From NCBI RefSeq assembly GCF_900143065.1, contig NZ_FRCX01000004.1:1-64000 (forward strand): DNA of 64,000 bases. Reading direction: 5' to 3'. The notes beneath the pieces are model-generated. The model made no database searches, was not told the origin of the DNA, and was given only the letters and a program-made list of their open reading frames with translations. The DNA comes from Duganella sacchari (GTDB taxonomy: Bacteria; Pseudomonadota; Gammaproteobacteria; Burkholderiales; Burkholderiaceae_D). A program made the position numbers and the translations under genes. Positions 42,109 through 54,132 of the stretch are shown piece after piece (the first letter of the stretch is position 1; each line of letters starts with the position of its first letter).

Positions 42109-44514
42109 ATGAGTATTCGTAATCTGGACCGTCTGTTCCAACCACGCTCGGTGGCCCTGATCGGCGCGTCGGATAATCCGCAGCGCATCGGCACGCGGGT
42201 GCTGGCGAATCTGCTCGATGGTGAATTTACGCGTAGCGGTGGCGTGGTGTATCCAGTCAACCCGAAGCACCAGGCGTTGCACGGCTTGCCGTGTTATGGA
42301 CGGGTCAGTGCGCTGCCCAAGCCGGCCGACCTGGCCATCATCTGCACGCCGCCGGCCACGCTGCCGGGATTGATCGGCGAGCTGGGACAGCACGGCACCA
42401 AGGCGGCCATCGTGATGACGGCCGATCCTGCGCACAGCGGTGGCCGCAGCTTGCGCCAGCAGATGCTGGAAGCGGCGCGGCCTTATTTGCTGCGGATACT
42501 GGGCGCTGGCAGCGTCGGACTGCAATCGCCGTCACTGGGCCTGAATGCCAGCTTTACGCAGATGGAAGCGGGCAAGGGGCGGCTGGCTTTCGTCTCGCAA
42601 TCCGGTGCGCTGGCGACGGCGGTACTGGATTGGGCCGGCCAGCGCGGCATCGGCTTTTCGCGGCTGGTCGCCATGGGCGACGGCATGGACGTGGACTTTG
42701 GCGACTTGCTGGATTACCTGGCGGCCGATGCGGAGACGGAAGCGATCCTGCTGTGCATAGAACACGTGAGCAGCGCCCGCAAGTTCATGTCGGCGGGGCG
42801 GCTGGCGGCGCGCGGCAAGCCGGTCATCGTGCTGAAAGTGGGGCGCGATGCGGCGCCTGGCCAGGATCTGGTGTTTGATGCGGCGATACGCCGCGCCGGC
42901 ATGCTGCGCGTGTATTCGACCGAAGACCTGTTCGACGCGGTGGAGACGCTGGCGCGCCAGCGCCCGCAGCGCGGCGAGCGGCTGGCGGTGCTGACCAACG
43001 GCGGCGGCCTGGGGCTGATCGCGGCCGATGCGCTGGCCTGCAGCGGCGCGCAACTGGCGGCGTTGTCGCCGGAAACGGTGCGCGGCCTGACGCAGGCCGG
43101 TGCGCCCCAGACCAATCCGCTGGATGTCCTGGCCGACGCGCCCGTGGCGCAGTATGTGGGGGCGGTCGAGGCGCTGCTGCGCGAGCCGCAGGCGGATGCG
43201 CTGCTGTTTCTGCACGCGCCGACCGCCATGGTGGCCAGTGACCTGATCGCTGAAGCAGTCGCACCGTTGATGAAAGCCGCTGGCAAGAATGTGCTGTCGT
43301 GCTGGCTGGGCGGCAGTTCGGTGGCGCAGGCGCGCCGGGTGTTTGCGGAGGCGGGCCTGCCGACTTATGACACGCCTGAAAAGGCCGTCAACGGTTTCCT
43401 GCAAATTGCCCAGTATCGCCGCAATCAGGAGTTGCTGATGGAGGTGCCGGTCGGCATGCCGACCACCAGCGCCAGCGGCCGTTCCACCGCGCGCGGCCTG
43501 GTGCAGGCGGCGCTGAACGCCGGCCACAGCGAGCTGTCCGACGCTGATGCGCGCGCACTGATGGCCGCCTACGGCATCGCACTGGCGACGCCGCAGCAGA
43601 CCGCGCTGGCCGGCGCGACGCTGGCCGCGGCGCGCATCCAGATTGGTCATGATCCGGTGTTTGGCCCGGTGGTGTTTTTTGGCCAGGGTGGTATTGCCGC
43701 CGATGTGGCGGCGGACCGCGCCGCTGGCCTGCCGCCGCTGAATATGACGCTGGCGCGCGACATGGTCGGCCGCACCCGCGTTTCGCGGCTGCTGGCGCAG
43801 GGGCAGACGCCGGCCGACGCGGAAGCGCTGATCCGCACCTTGGTGCAGGTCGCCGACATGGTGGCCGACCTGCCCGAGCTGACGGAGCTGGACCTGAATC
43901 CGTTGCTGGCGATCGGCGGCAGCGTGGTGGCGCTGGGCGCGCGCATGCATCTGGCCAAGGCGCGGGCGCGGCGCACGGTGCTGGCGATCCGGCCGTATCC
44001 GCAGGAACTGGAAGAACGCGTCGACTGGGGCGGTGGGCAGATCCTGCTGCGGCCGATCCGGCCGGAAGACGGCCCGCAGCACCAGGTATTCTTTAGCGCG
44101 CTGGAGGCGGACGATATCCGGCTGCGCTTCTTCTCCGCCATGCGCGAGCTGCCGCCGGCGCAGCTGGCGCGGCTGACGCAGATCGACTATGACCGTGCCA
44201 TGGCGTTTATCGCCACGCGGCCTGGCGTGGATGGCATGCCGGAAACACTGGGCGTGGTGCGCGCCGTGACGGATCCGGACAACCAGTCGGCGGAATTTGC
44301 CGTCATCGTGCGTTCCGATCTGAAAGGCAAGGGACTGGGCTACATCCTGTTCCAGAAGCTGGTCGATTATTTCCGCGCGCGCGGCACGCGCGAAATCGTC
44401 GGCGATGCGTTGTCGGAGAATACCGGTGTGCAAAAACTGATACGCCACTTCGGCGGCGTGGTATTGCCGCATCCAGAAGCCGGGATGGTGAGATTACAAC
44501 TGCCGTTGCGATAG
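42109..44514 (+). CDS. PatZ-type GNAT acetyltransferase with a shortened ATP-grasp part
   Basis: PatZ-type proteins fuse an NDP-forming acyl-CoA-synthetase region to a GNAT domain that acetylates lysines such as that of acetyl-CoA synthetase. The CoA-binding start (LFQPRSVALIGASDNPQRIG), the SQSGALATAVLDWA region and the GNAT end (EFAVIVRSDLKGKGLGYIL) are intact. In the ATP-grasp segment the protein jumps from MAAYGIALATPQQTALAGAT directly to IGHDPVFGPVVFFGQGG. The roughly 75-80 residues that normally lie between, including the nucleotide-binding lysine strand, are absent. This accounts for 801 rather than about 885 residues. The reading frame is preserved, so the acetyltransferase may be active. 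Confidence 0.88.
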   Translation: MSIRNLDRLFQPRSVALIGASDNPQRIGTRVLANLLDGEFTRSGGVVYPVNPKHQALHGLPCYGRVSALPKPADLAIICTPPATLPGLIGELGQHGTKAAIVMTADPAHSGGRSLRQQMLEAARPYLLRILGAGSVGLQSPSLGLNASFTQMEAGKGRLAFVSQSGALATAVLDWAGQRGIGFSRLVAMGDGMDVDFGDLLDYLAADAETEAILLCIEHVSSARKFMSAGRLAARGKPVIVLKVGRDAAPGQDLVFDAAIRRAGMLRVYSTEDLFDAVETLARQRPQRGERLAVLTNGGGLGLIAADALACSGAQLAALSPETVRGLTQAGAPQTNPLDVLADAPVAQYVGAVEALLREPQADALLFLHAPTAMVASDLIAEAVAPLMKAAGKNVLSCWLGGSSVAQARRVFAEAGLPTYDTPEKAVNGFLQIAQYRRNQELLMEVPVGMPTTSASGRSTARGLVQAALNAGHSELSDADARALMAAYGIALATPQQTALAGATLAAARIQIGHDPVFGPVVFFGQGGIAADVAADRAAGLPPLNMTLARDMVGRTRVSRLLAQGQTPADAEALIRTLVQVADMVADLPELTELDLNPLLAIGGSVVALGARMHLAKARARRTVLAIRPYPQELEERVDWGGGQILLRPIRPEDGPQHQVFFSALEADDIRLRFFSAMRELPPAQLARLTQIDYDRAMAFIATRPGVDGMPETLGVVRAVTDPDNQSAEFAVIVRSDLKGKGLGYILFQKLVDYFRARGTREIVGDALSENTGVQKLIRHFGGVVLPHPEAGMVRLQLPLR

Positions 44515-44627
44515 CATTCGCGGCACGCTTGAGATATATTGGCGATGGGCGGGTTTGTTCTAGCTCAAAGCGTCGTTGTCGGGATTATTTACACTTTTTA
44601 CTTCCACCTACAGACTTGGGAGTCAGA

Positions 44628-45335
44628 ATGTTAACCGCCACATATACTCTGGTCGCACTGTCAGTCGAACAAGCGAGCGTTCGTCTTAGCCTGCAGTCGT
44701 TCCAGAAATATATGCGTTCCACGCTGATGCAGCAAAACCGCATGACCCTGTCGCAACTGGAATATGCTTGCGAAAACCTTAATACCTTGTATCAGTCCTG
44801 TCACTGGCGCAAGACCGAGATGTATCTGATACCGGCACTGCGCGATGCCACTGAGCGGGCCGATCAGTTGCTGGACGAGCTCAACCGTTTGAACCAGGCC
44901 GCGCTGACGTCCATCCGTTTGCTGCAAGACAAGCTGGGCGCGCTGGCCGATGTCCGCGACGAGCAGGTCAGCGAAGTGTGCGACAGCATCGACACCTTCT
45001 GCGCCTCGCTGCTGAAGCGGCTGGAAAAGGAAGAGCACGAATTGTTCGGCCTGGCCCGGCATGCGATCGCCGGCGAAACCTGGTTCTCGATCGCCAATCA
45101 ATTGATGATGCACGACAAGCATCTGGACGAAATGAAGCGCTCCGGCCTGCCGCCGGCGGAAGCTGCCCAGGTTGCCGCGCGTCGCCGCGCCTTGCCTGGC
45201 GGCGAGGTCGATGATGGCCAGATTTCGATACCAGGCTTGCAGGTATTGCCAGTTGTGAATCTCGACGACGCGCCTGCGCCGCCGTTGCGCAAGCCCGCGC
45301 AGCAAGCATCGCATGACGATGCTTTCATGAAGTAA
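44628..45335 (+). CDS. Helical hemerythrin-like protein
   Basis: The 235-residue protein starts MLTATYTLVALSVEQASVR with GGGAG upstream. It is almost fully helical. HWRKTEMYLIPAL, EKEEHELFGLARHAIAG and MMHDKHLDEM place His and Glu residues as in hemerythrin/HHE cation-binding proteins, though the spacing is not canonical. The C-terminal 50 residues are a disordered Pro/Ala tail. Possible roles include oxygen, iron or redox sensing; this is inference. The longer frame from 44529 is not supported. Confidence 0.65.
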   Translation: MLTATYTLVALSVEQASVRLSLQSFQKYMRSTLMQQNRMTLSQLEYACENLNTLYQSCHWRKTEMYLIPALRDATERADQLLDELNRLNQAALTSIRLLQDKLGALADVRDEQVSEVCDSIDTFCASLLKRLEKEEHELFGLARHAIAGETWFSIANQLMMHDKHLDEMKRSGLPPAEAAQVAARRRALPGGEVDDGQISIPGLQVLPVVNLDDAPAPPLRKPAQQASHDDAFMK

Positions 45336-45413
45336 CCGCCCCATAGCGCCTTCGCAGGGCAAAATCTTCCTGCTTTGCTATGATGGTGGTTTTAGCCATC
45401 ACCATAGCGCACC

Positions 45414-47828
45414 ATGTTTGATTTCCTCTTTAAGCGTGCAACAGAATCCTCGGTCGTTCCGCCAGCTCCTGCGCCCGCGCCGGAGCCGGATGCTGCGGCT
45501 GGCCGTCGCGATGAACAGGCGCAACGCGCCGCCGCCCTCAATGGCAATGAAGCCGCCGCTGTCGCACTGATATTGGAGAGCGAATTCGCCGGGGTGCGGC
45601 TGACCGCCGCCGAGCATGTGCAGTCGCAGGCCGCGCTCGAGCAGGTGCTGCAGGCGGTGCGCAACACCGACCGCCGCGTCGCCAAGCTGATGCAGAGCCG
45701 GCTGGACGCCATCCGTTATCAGCAGGCCGAGCTGCAAAAAGCCCAGGCGTGTCTGGATCTCGCGCAACGTCTGTTGCAGGACGAGAAGTTAACGCCGAAT
45801 CAGGTTGCGGAGCTGGACCGCCAATGGCTGGTGGTGGCGGACGTGCCGGCGTTGGCGGAGCAGTTCGCGAGCGCCCGCGCGGCGCTGGCCGCCCGCCTGG
45901 AAGCGCAGGTGACATTACAGCGCACCATCATCGATGCCATGGCGGCCGTGCGCAAGCTGCCCGATGCCGGCTTGCCAGCGGAAGAGGCGCTGCAGACGCT
46001 GGAACGGCATGCCGCAGCCGAGGCGGAATACCAGAATGCCCCCGAACACAACGCTTTGCCGCGCCATCTGCTGAGCGACTATGCGCAAGCGCTGGCGCAA
46101 GTGCGCGCCGCGCTGACCGTGCCTGTCAAGCCGGCGCCCGTGGCCGAGCCTGAAGCTGCGCCAGCTGTCGCTGAGGCCGCGCCGGACCCGGCTGCGGCCC
46201 CTAAGCAGCCCAAACAGCCGAAGCAGCCGCCCAAGGAAGCCGACAAGAAATTCCTGGAAACATTGGAGGCGATGGAAGCTGCGCTGGAGCACGGCCAGCT
46301 CCACATCGCAGGCGAACACGACAAATGGCTGCGCGAGCACAAGACCCGTCTCAGCCACGCCCAGACTGAGCATCTGAACCACGTCCGTGCCGAACTCAAG
46401 CGACTGGGTGACTGGGCGCGCTGGGGCGGCAATGTCTCGCGCGAAGAGCTGGTCAAGGCGGTGGAAGAGCTGCCAGGCCAGAAACTGGCCATGAGCGAGC
46501 TGGCCAAAAAAGTAGGCAGCATGCGTGACCGCTGGAAAGCGCTGGATGCGGTCTCGGGCCATGCGCCGAAAAGCCTGTGGGAACGCTTCGATGCGGCCTG
46601 TACCGCCGCTTACGCGCCTGCCGCCGCCCACTTCAAGCAGCTGGCCGACGAGCGCCACGCCAACGCCGCCAAGGCGCAGGCCCTGATCTCTGAAACGCAA
46701 GCCCTGGCCGAGTCGGTGGCCACCGGGGGTGCGGACCTGAAAAACGTCGCGGCAGCCGGCCAGCGCCTGCGCCAGATGTGGACGCGCCTGGGCACCATCG
46801 ACCGCAAGGAAAAACGCAAGCTCGACCAGACCTTCGACAAGGTGCTGGCCCATATGCTGTCGCCGCTGTCCGAGCAGCGCAAGGTGGAAGCCGCCAAGCG
46901 CGAGCAGCTGATTGTCGAGGCGGAAGCACTGGAGCCATCCGACCGTCAGACGCTGGACAAGCTGCGCCGTCTGCAGGAGCGCTGGCAGGAGCAGGCCAAG
47001 GCCTTGCCGCTGGAGCGCAAGATCGAACAAGCGCTGTGGCAGCGTTTCCGCGCCGCATGCGACGCCATCTTCTCCAGGCGCAAGGAAACTGCGCACGCCG
47101 CCGATCACGAACGCAAGGCGCAACTGCACGCGCGCGAAGCAATCTGCAAGGCGCTGGAAGAGGCGACTTTCAGTGGCGAAGACAAGGCCCAACTGGCCGC
47201 CATCGCCAAGGCGCTCAAGGATGCAGCCACGGCCTGGCATGCGACCGGCATCGTGCCGCGGGCTGCCGAAGCCCGTATCAATCAGCGCTATCACAATGCG
47301 GTCGGCAAGGTGCAGGGGCAGGCGGACGCGATCAAGCGCCGTGCCGGTGCAGCCCAGGCCAATGCGCTGCGCGACAAGCTGCGCCTGTGCCAGTCGCTGG
47401 AAAGCGCGCTGGGCGCGGACGGCAGCGCCATCGATGCGACCGATTGGCAGGCGCGCTGGGCTGAATTGCCGTCGCTGGGCAATGAGTATGAGCGCGCGCT
47501 GAACGGCCGTTTCACCGCTGCGCTGGGCGCGCTGAATGGCGAGCGCAGTGCCTACGCGCAGCAGCTGGAGCGTAATCGCGCCAAGTTGCTGGATGAGGTG
47601 CTGCGCCTGGAAATCGTCGCCGGGGTGGATAGCGGCGCCGAATTTGCGCGCGAACGCCTGAAAATGCAGGTGGAAGTGCTGCAATCGTCGCTGAAATCCG
47701 GCCAGAAGCCGCAGTCGGCCAGCGCCGCCTACCTGCAGCTGTGCGCGATGCCGGCGCTGGCGGACGCACGTACCGCCAGCCGGATCGAGCAACTGTTCCG
47801 CCGCATTGGCGCCTCGGAGCGTGCATGA
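45414..47828 (+). CDS. DUF349 repeat protein
   Basis: The 804-residue protein is mostly coiled coil and contains several DUF349 repeats, each with a WKxLDxxxG...LWERF core (RWKALDAVSGHAPKSLWERF, RWQEQAKALPLERKIEQALW, ATAWHATGIVPRAAEARINQ). A Pro/Lys linker (APKQPKQPKQPPKEADKKF) separates an N-terminal helical part. DUF349 proteins occur in actinobacteria and proteobacteria with no settled role. The stop overlaps moaE by ATGA. The start at 45414 is the only good ATG. Confidence 0.87.
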   Translation: MFDFLFKRATESSVVPPAPAPAPEPDAAAGRRDEQAQRAAALNGNEAAAVALILESEFAGVRLTAAEHVQSQAALEQVLQAVRNTDRRVAKLMQSRLDAIRYQQAELQKAQACLDLAQRLLQDEKLTPNQVAELDRQWLVVADVPALAEQFASARAALAARLEAQVTLQRTIIDAMAAVRKLPDAGLPAEEALQTLERHAAAEAEYQNAPEHNALPRHLLSDYAQALAQVRAALTVPVKPAPVAEPEAAPAVAEAAPDPAAAPKQPKQPKQPPKEADKKFLETLEAMEAALEHGQLHIAGEHDKWLREHKTRLSHAQTEHLNHVRAELKRLGDWARWGGNVSREELVKAVEELPGQKLAMSELAKKVGSMRDRWKALDAVSGHAPKSLWERFDAACTAAYAPAAAHFKQLADERHANAAKAQALISETQALAESVATGGADLKNVAAAGQRLRQMWTRLGTIDRKEKRKLDQTFDKVLAHMLSPLSEQRKVEAAKREQLIVEAEALEPSDRQTLDKLRRLQERWQEQAKALPLERKIEQALWQRFRAACDAIFSRRKETAHAADHERKAQLHAREAICKALEEATFSGEDKAQLAAIAKALKDAATAWHATGIVPRAAEARINQRYHNAVGKVQGQADAIKRRAGAAQANALRDKLRLCQSLESALGADGSAIDATDWQARWAELPSLGNEYERALNGRFTAALGALNGERSAYAQQLERNRAKLLDEVLRLEIVAGVDSGAEFARERLKMQVEVLQSSLKSGQKPQSASAAYLQLCAMPALADARTASRIEQLFRRIGASERA

Positions 47829-48286
47829 GTTTGAATGAGGTGCGGATCCAGGCAGAAGATTTCGATTTGTCTGCCGAGGTCGCCCAGCTGCGCGCCGATT
47901 ATCCCAAGGTCGGCGGCGTGGTGACATTTGTCGGCACCGTACGCGACCTCAACGAGGGCGCTGCGGTGTCCGAGATGGTGCTGGAACATTATCCGGGCAT
48001 GACGGAGCAGGCGATCAGCAACATCATCGACCAGGCCAAGGCGCGCTGGCCCATTTTCAGCGCGCTGGTGATCCACCGCGTCGGCCCGCTCCAGCCCAAG
48101 GACCAGATCGTCCTGGTGGCAGTGACGTCGGCGCACCGGGGCGAGGCGTTTGCTGCGTGCGAATTCATCATCGACTATCTCAAGACCGAGGCGCCGTTCT
48201 GGAAAAAGGAGCAAACCCCGGACGGCGCGCGCTGGGTCGATGCCCGCGTGAGCGATGATGCGGCATTGACTAAATGGAAAGTTTAA
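47825..48286 (+). CDS. moaE: Molybdopterin synthase catalytic subunit MoaE
   Basis: MoaE with MoaD converts precursor Z (cPMP) to molybdopterin. Family motifs are GGVVTFVGTVRDLNEG, LEHYPGMTEQ, ALVIHRVGPLQPKDQIVLV, AHRGEAFAACEFIIDYLKTE and APFWKKEQ, with the catalytic lysine in the last segment. The 153-residue length is normal. The ATG at 47825 overlaps the DUF349 stop, indicating coupling. The usual partners moaD and moeA lie elsewhere. Confidence 0.95.
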   Translation: MSLNEVRIQAEDFDLSAEVAQLRADYPKVGGVVTFVGTVRDLNEGAAVSEMVLEHYPGMTEQAISNIIDQAKARWPIFSALVIHRVGPLQPKDQIVLVAVTSAHRGEAFAACEFIIDYLKTEAPFWKKEQTPDGARWVDARVSDDAALTKWKV

Positions 48287-48301
48287 ATGCAGGGTTAGCT
48301 C

Positions 48302-48328
48302 CTTGAAAACGTCATCGCTTATCCCTAT
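48302..48328 (+). promoter_or_regulatory. Sigma-32-type heat-shock promoter of clpB
   Basis: CTTGAAA (48302-48308) and CCCTAT (48323-48328) are separated by 14 bases, matching the sigma-32 pattern CTTGAAA-N11-16-CCCCATNT closely. It lies 34 bases before the clpB start codon. Confidence 0.8.
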
Positions 48329-48337
48329 GTAAGCGAT
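48314..48337. repeat. Inverted repeat over the clpB -10 region
   Basis: ATCGCTTA (48314-48321) and TAAGCGAT (48330-48337) are perfect inverted repeats with an eight-base centre covering the -10 element and the transcription start. The layout would allow either repressor binding or a 5' hairpin. Confidence 0.65.
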
Positions 48338-48361
48338 AACTGTTAAATATCGGAGCAACAA

Positions 48362-50953
<2,592 letters not shown>

Positions 50954-50969
50954 TGCCGGCCCATGCGGG

Positions 50970-51887
50970 CTAGTGGCGGACGATGCGGTTGCGACCGTCG
51001 CGCTTGGCGCGGTACAACGCATCGTCTGCCCGTTTCAACACTTCCTCGTACGCGCTGTCACCGGCGGTCATTTCGCTGAGGCCGCCGCTGATGGTGGCGC
51101 CGCGTCCCAATGTGCCCAATTCCCTGAGCTGTTCCGCAATGCGCAGGCGCAGGCGTTCCGCGATCGGCATGGCCTGCGCGCTGTCCGTGTGCGGCATCAG
51201 CACGACAAACTCGTCACCGCCCAGGCGGGCCGGGAAATCGGTGGCGCGCAGCTCGCGCCGGCAGACCTCGGCCGTGGCCATGATGGCCTTGTCGCCGCTC
51301 AGGTGGCCGTATTCGTCGTTGATGCCTTTGAAATGGTCGATATCGAAGATCAGCACGGAAGCAGCGGTCTTGTAGCGCGCGAACAATTCAAAATGTTCGG
51401 TCAGGCTGTTCATGAGCTTGCGGCGGTTGGCCAGGCCGGTCAGCGAATCGGTCTCGCTTTGCATGCGCAGCAGCGCTTCCAGCTTTTTGCTGGCGGTGAT
51501 ATTGCTGGCGACCCATAGCACCGCATCTTCGCCCAGCACCTGGTATTCCAGCGGCTGCACGCGGCCTTCAAACCACAGCGTTTCCGCCGGGCCCTCACTG
51601 CCCACGCCCTTGACGTCATCGCCGGCCAGCGGATATTCGACCACATGCAGGCCGCGCGAGGCCAGTGCAATGGCCACCTGCGCCTGGAACCACGCGGCTT
51701 TTTCCGGGTTCAGCACCTCGGCCAGGTATTTGCCGGCCAGGCCGCTGCCGTCGTGGTAATAGCGCGTGTCCGTGCCGCCGAAAATGGCGGCATAGCGGCC
51801 GCTGCGCGTGAGGATGAATGCCGGATCGGGCAGCGCTGACAGCAGCGCGGCGATTTGCTCGTTCGAGAAGAGGGACAAATCCGCCAT
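50970..51887 (-). CDS. PAS-GGDEF diguanylate cyclase
   Basis: The 305-residue soluble protein has an N-terminal PAS-like sensor (IAALLSALPDPAFILTRSGR and VLWVASNITASKKLEALL) and a complete cyclase domain with SLTGLANRRKLM, FDIDHFKGINDEYGH, the active site RLGGDEF and I-site RATD five residues earlier. I used the ATG at 51887; the longer frame starts in a poor context. It converges on clpB with a 16-base gap. Confidence 0.9.
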   Translation of the reverse strand: MADLSLFSNEQIAALLSALPDPAFILTRSGRYAAIFGGTDTRYYHDGSGLAGKYLAEVLNPEKAAWFQAQVAIALASRGLHVVEYPLAGDDVKGVGSEGPAETLWFEGRVQPLEYQVLGEDAVLWVASNITASKKLEALLRMQSETDSLTGLANRRKLMNSLTEHFELFARYKTAASVLIFDIDHFKGINDEYGHLSGDKAIMATAEVCRRELRATDFPARLGGDEFVVLMPHTDSAQAMPIAERLRLRIAEQLRELGTLGRGATISGGLSEMTAGDSAYEEVLKRADDALYRAKRDGRNRIVRH

Positions 51888-51996
51888 CCGATACCATTTT
51901 TCTAATTGTTGAGTTTCCACTAATGTACCGTACTTTTGTCCAAGCACACGTTATCGGCATAAATCTGGAAAACTTAACTAACGATCATTATTGTTG

Positions 51997-52782
51997 TTAT
52001 CCAAAGAAGGTAGACGGCGAGCAGCCAAAGGTTTTCTTGAACATGGCGGAGAAGGCGGACTGGCTGGCGTAACCGAGTTCAGCAGCCACCTGCGACAGCG
52101 GTACGCCCCGCGCGATCAGCGGCGCCGCATGCGCCAGGCGCACTTGCTGGCGCCAGTGGCCGAAGCCCATGCCCAGTTCGCGCTCGAACAGGCGGGTCAG
52201 CGTGCGTTCGGAGGCGCCCACTTGCGTGGCCCAGTCGGCCAGCGTGCATTCGGCGCCGGGATCGGCGATCAGGGCGTCGCACAGCGCTTTCAGGCGCTTG
52301 TCAGTGGGCAGCGGCACGCGCACGGGACGCTCGGCGCAGCGCGGCATTTCGTCCAGCAGCAATTCCATCAGCAGGCGCTCGCGGCCGGATTGCTCGTGCT
52401 GGTCGTGCTGTTCCAGCGCCGCCATGAGTTCCCGCAACAGGCTGGACACTTCCACCACCTTGCAGTCGTTGCCGGGAAAGGGCGAGCGGCTGGCGTGGAT
52501 GCATAGCGGCCGCAAGCGTGTGTTTTCCAGGATGGTCACGCCATGCACCACGTCCGGCGGCACCCAGATGGCGCGCTGCGGCGGCACGATCCAGCTGCTG
52601 TGGTTGGCATCCACGCGCATTACGCCTTGCATCGCGTAGGTGAACTGGCCCCACGGATGGTGGTGGGGCAGCAGCACATCGTCCGCTTCCAGGTCACGGC
52701 CGGACATGGTGAGCGGGTGGGCTTCGGTAGGAAAGTCGCAGTCCCAGTTGAATTGCGTGTGCTTGACGACGTGGATAGGCAT
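51997..52782 (-). CDS. AraC-family regulator with cupin sensor
   Basis: The 261-residue protein has a cupin front (LLPHHHPWGQFTYAMQGVMR, WIVPPQRAIWVPPDVVHGV) and a C-terminal AraC DNA-binding domain (WATQVGASERTLTRLFEREL, LSQVAAELGYASQSAFSAMF). Arrangement and motifs closely match the AraC protein at 16291-17100. It faces an MFS gene across an 87-base divergent region and probably regulates it. The effector is unknown. Confidence 0.9.
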   Translation of the reverse strand: MPIHVVKHTQFNWDCDFPTEAHPLTMSGRDLEADDVLLPHHHPWGQFTYAMQGVMRVDANHSSWIVPPQRAIWVPPDVVHGVTILENTRLRPLCIHASRSPFPGNDCKVVEVSSLLRELMAALEQHDQHEQSGRERLLMELLLDEMPRCAERPVRVPLPTDKRLKALCDALIADPGAECTLADWATQVGASERTLTRLFERELGMGFGHWRQQVRLAHAAPLIARGVPLSQVAAELGYASQSAFSAMFKKTFGCSPSTFFG

Positions 52783-52869
52783 GGCGGATTCACGATAAAA
52801 ATTGTCTTTCTATCTTAAATCAGACCATGATGATTTGCTTAAACTTCAGCAAACAACACGGAGAGCAGC

Positions 52870-54099
52870 ATGAACGACAAGACTTTGCTGCGCCAGGATG
52901 CCCGGGTAATCACGCTCGTGGGGCTGGCGCATGGCACTTCCCATTTTTATCACGTGATCCTGGCGGCGCTGATACCGTGGCTGAAACCGGAGTTCGGGCT
53001 CAGCTATTCGGAACTCGGGTTGCTGATGACGGTATTTTTTGTGGTGTCCGGCGTGGGACAGGCGATGGCCGGCTTTATCGTCGACAGGTTCAGCGCGCGC
53101 ACCGTGCTGTTCAGCGGGATTGCGCTGCTGGGCCTGTCGGCGGTGATGCTGTCGAGCGCGCACAGCTACGCGCAGTTGATGCTGGGCGCCCTCCTGGCCG
53201 GTTGCGGCAACAGCGTGTTCCACCCGGCGGACTACACCTTGCTGAACCAGCGCGTGTCCAAGGCACGGCTGGCGCACGGTTTTTCGGTGCACGGCATCAG
53301 TGGCAATATCGGCTGGGCGCTGTCGCCGCTGTTCCTGACGTTTGTGGCCGGCCGTACCGACTGGCGCACGGCGCTGCTGTGCGCGGCCGTATTGCCGCTG
53401 GCCGTGCTGGCGCTGCTGGTCTGGAACCGCCATGCCTTGCGGCCCGAGCCGGCTGCGGTGCTGGTGGCCGGCAAGCATGCGGTTGCGGCGGCGGGCGAGG
53501 GGCCATTCAGCTTCCTCAAGCTCAAGGTGGTGTGGTTGTGCTTTGCCTTTTTCCTGATTTCTGCCGTGGCGCTGGCGGGCATTCAGACTTTTGCTTCGAC
53601 TAGCCTGGTCAGCCTGTACGGCATGTCGCTGGGCACGGCGACCTCGGCTTACACCTGCTTCATGATGGCGTCGGCGGCAGGCATGGCCTACGGCGGCTTC
53701 CTGGGTGCGGGCTCGCGCAATCACGACCGCATCATCATGCTGGCGTTTGGTTCGGCGGCCGTGCTGTCGCTGGTGCTGGCGGCGGCCGTGGTGCCGGGCT
53801 GGATGGCGGTGGTGCTGATGGGACTGATCGGTCTGGTGACGGGCATCTCCGGCCCATCGCGTGACCTCATGATACGCGGTGCTGCGCCGGCCAACGCCAC
53901 CGGCCGCGTGTTTGGCGTGGTGTATTCCGGCCTTGATAGCGGTCTGGCGCTGGGGCCGCTGCTGTTTGGCGCGCTCATGGACGCCCACCATCCGGCTGGC
54001 GTGTTTGTGGGCATCGCCGTATTCCAGGCGCTGGTGATCCTGACGGCGGCGGGTGTCGGCAGCAATAGCCGCGTGACCGCCGTGCCTAAAACCGCATAA
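52870..54099 (+). CDS. MFS transporter paired with AraC regulator
   Basis: The 409-residue protein has about 12 membrane helices. Its start, GLAHGTSHFYHVILAALIPWL, and ALLAGCGNSVFHPADYTLLN place it near the Fsr-like and related MFS exporters, but it differs from the pump at 17155. GGAGAGCAGC precedes the ATG. Together with its divergent AraC gene it repeats the layout at 16.3-18.4 kb. The substrate is unknown. Confidence 0.88.
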   Translation: MNDKTLLRQDARVITLVGLAHGTSHFYHVILAALIPWLKPEFGLSYSELGLLMTVFFVVSGVGQAMAGFIVDRFSARTVLFSGIALLGLSAVMLSSAHSYAQLMLGALLAGCGNSVFHPADYTLLNQRVSKARLAHGFSVHGISGNIGWALSPLFLTFVAGRTDWRTALLCAAVLPLAVLALLVWNRHALRPEPAAVLVAGKHAVAAAGEGPFSFLKLKVVWLCFAFFLISAVALAGIQTFASTSLVSLYGMSLGTATSAYTCFMMASAAGMAYGGFLGAGSRNHDRIIMLAFGSAAVLSLVLAAAVVPGWMAVVLMGLIGLVTGISGPSRDLMIRGAAPANATGRVFGVVYSGLDSGLALGPLLFGALMDAHHPAGVFVGIAVFQALVILTAAGVGSNSRVTAVPKTA

Positions 54100-54132
54100 A
54101 ATAAAGTCATCTGAATAACGATACACGGGAAG

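Noticed and set aside
45915..47927. 670-codon open frame on minus strand
   Set aside because: Shadow of the DUF349 gene, low-complexity Arg/Gln/Leu translation.
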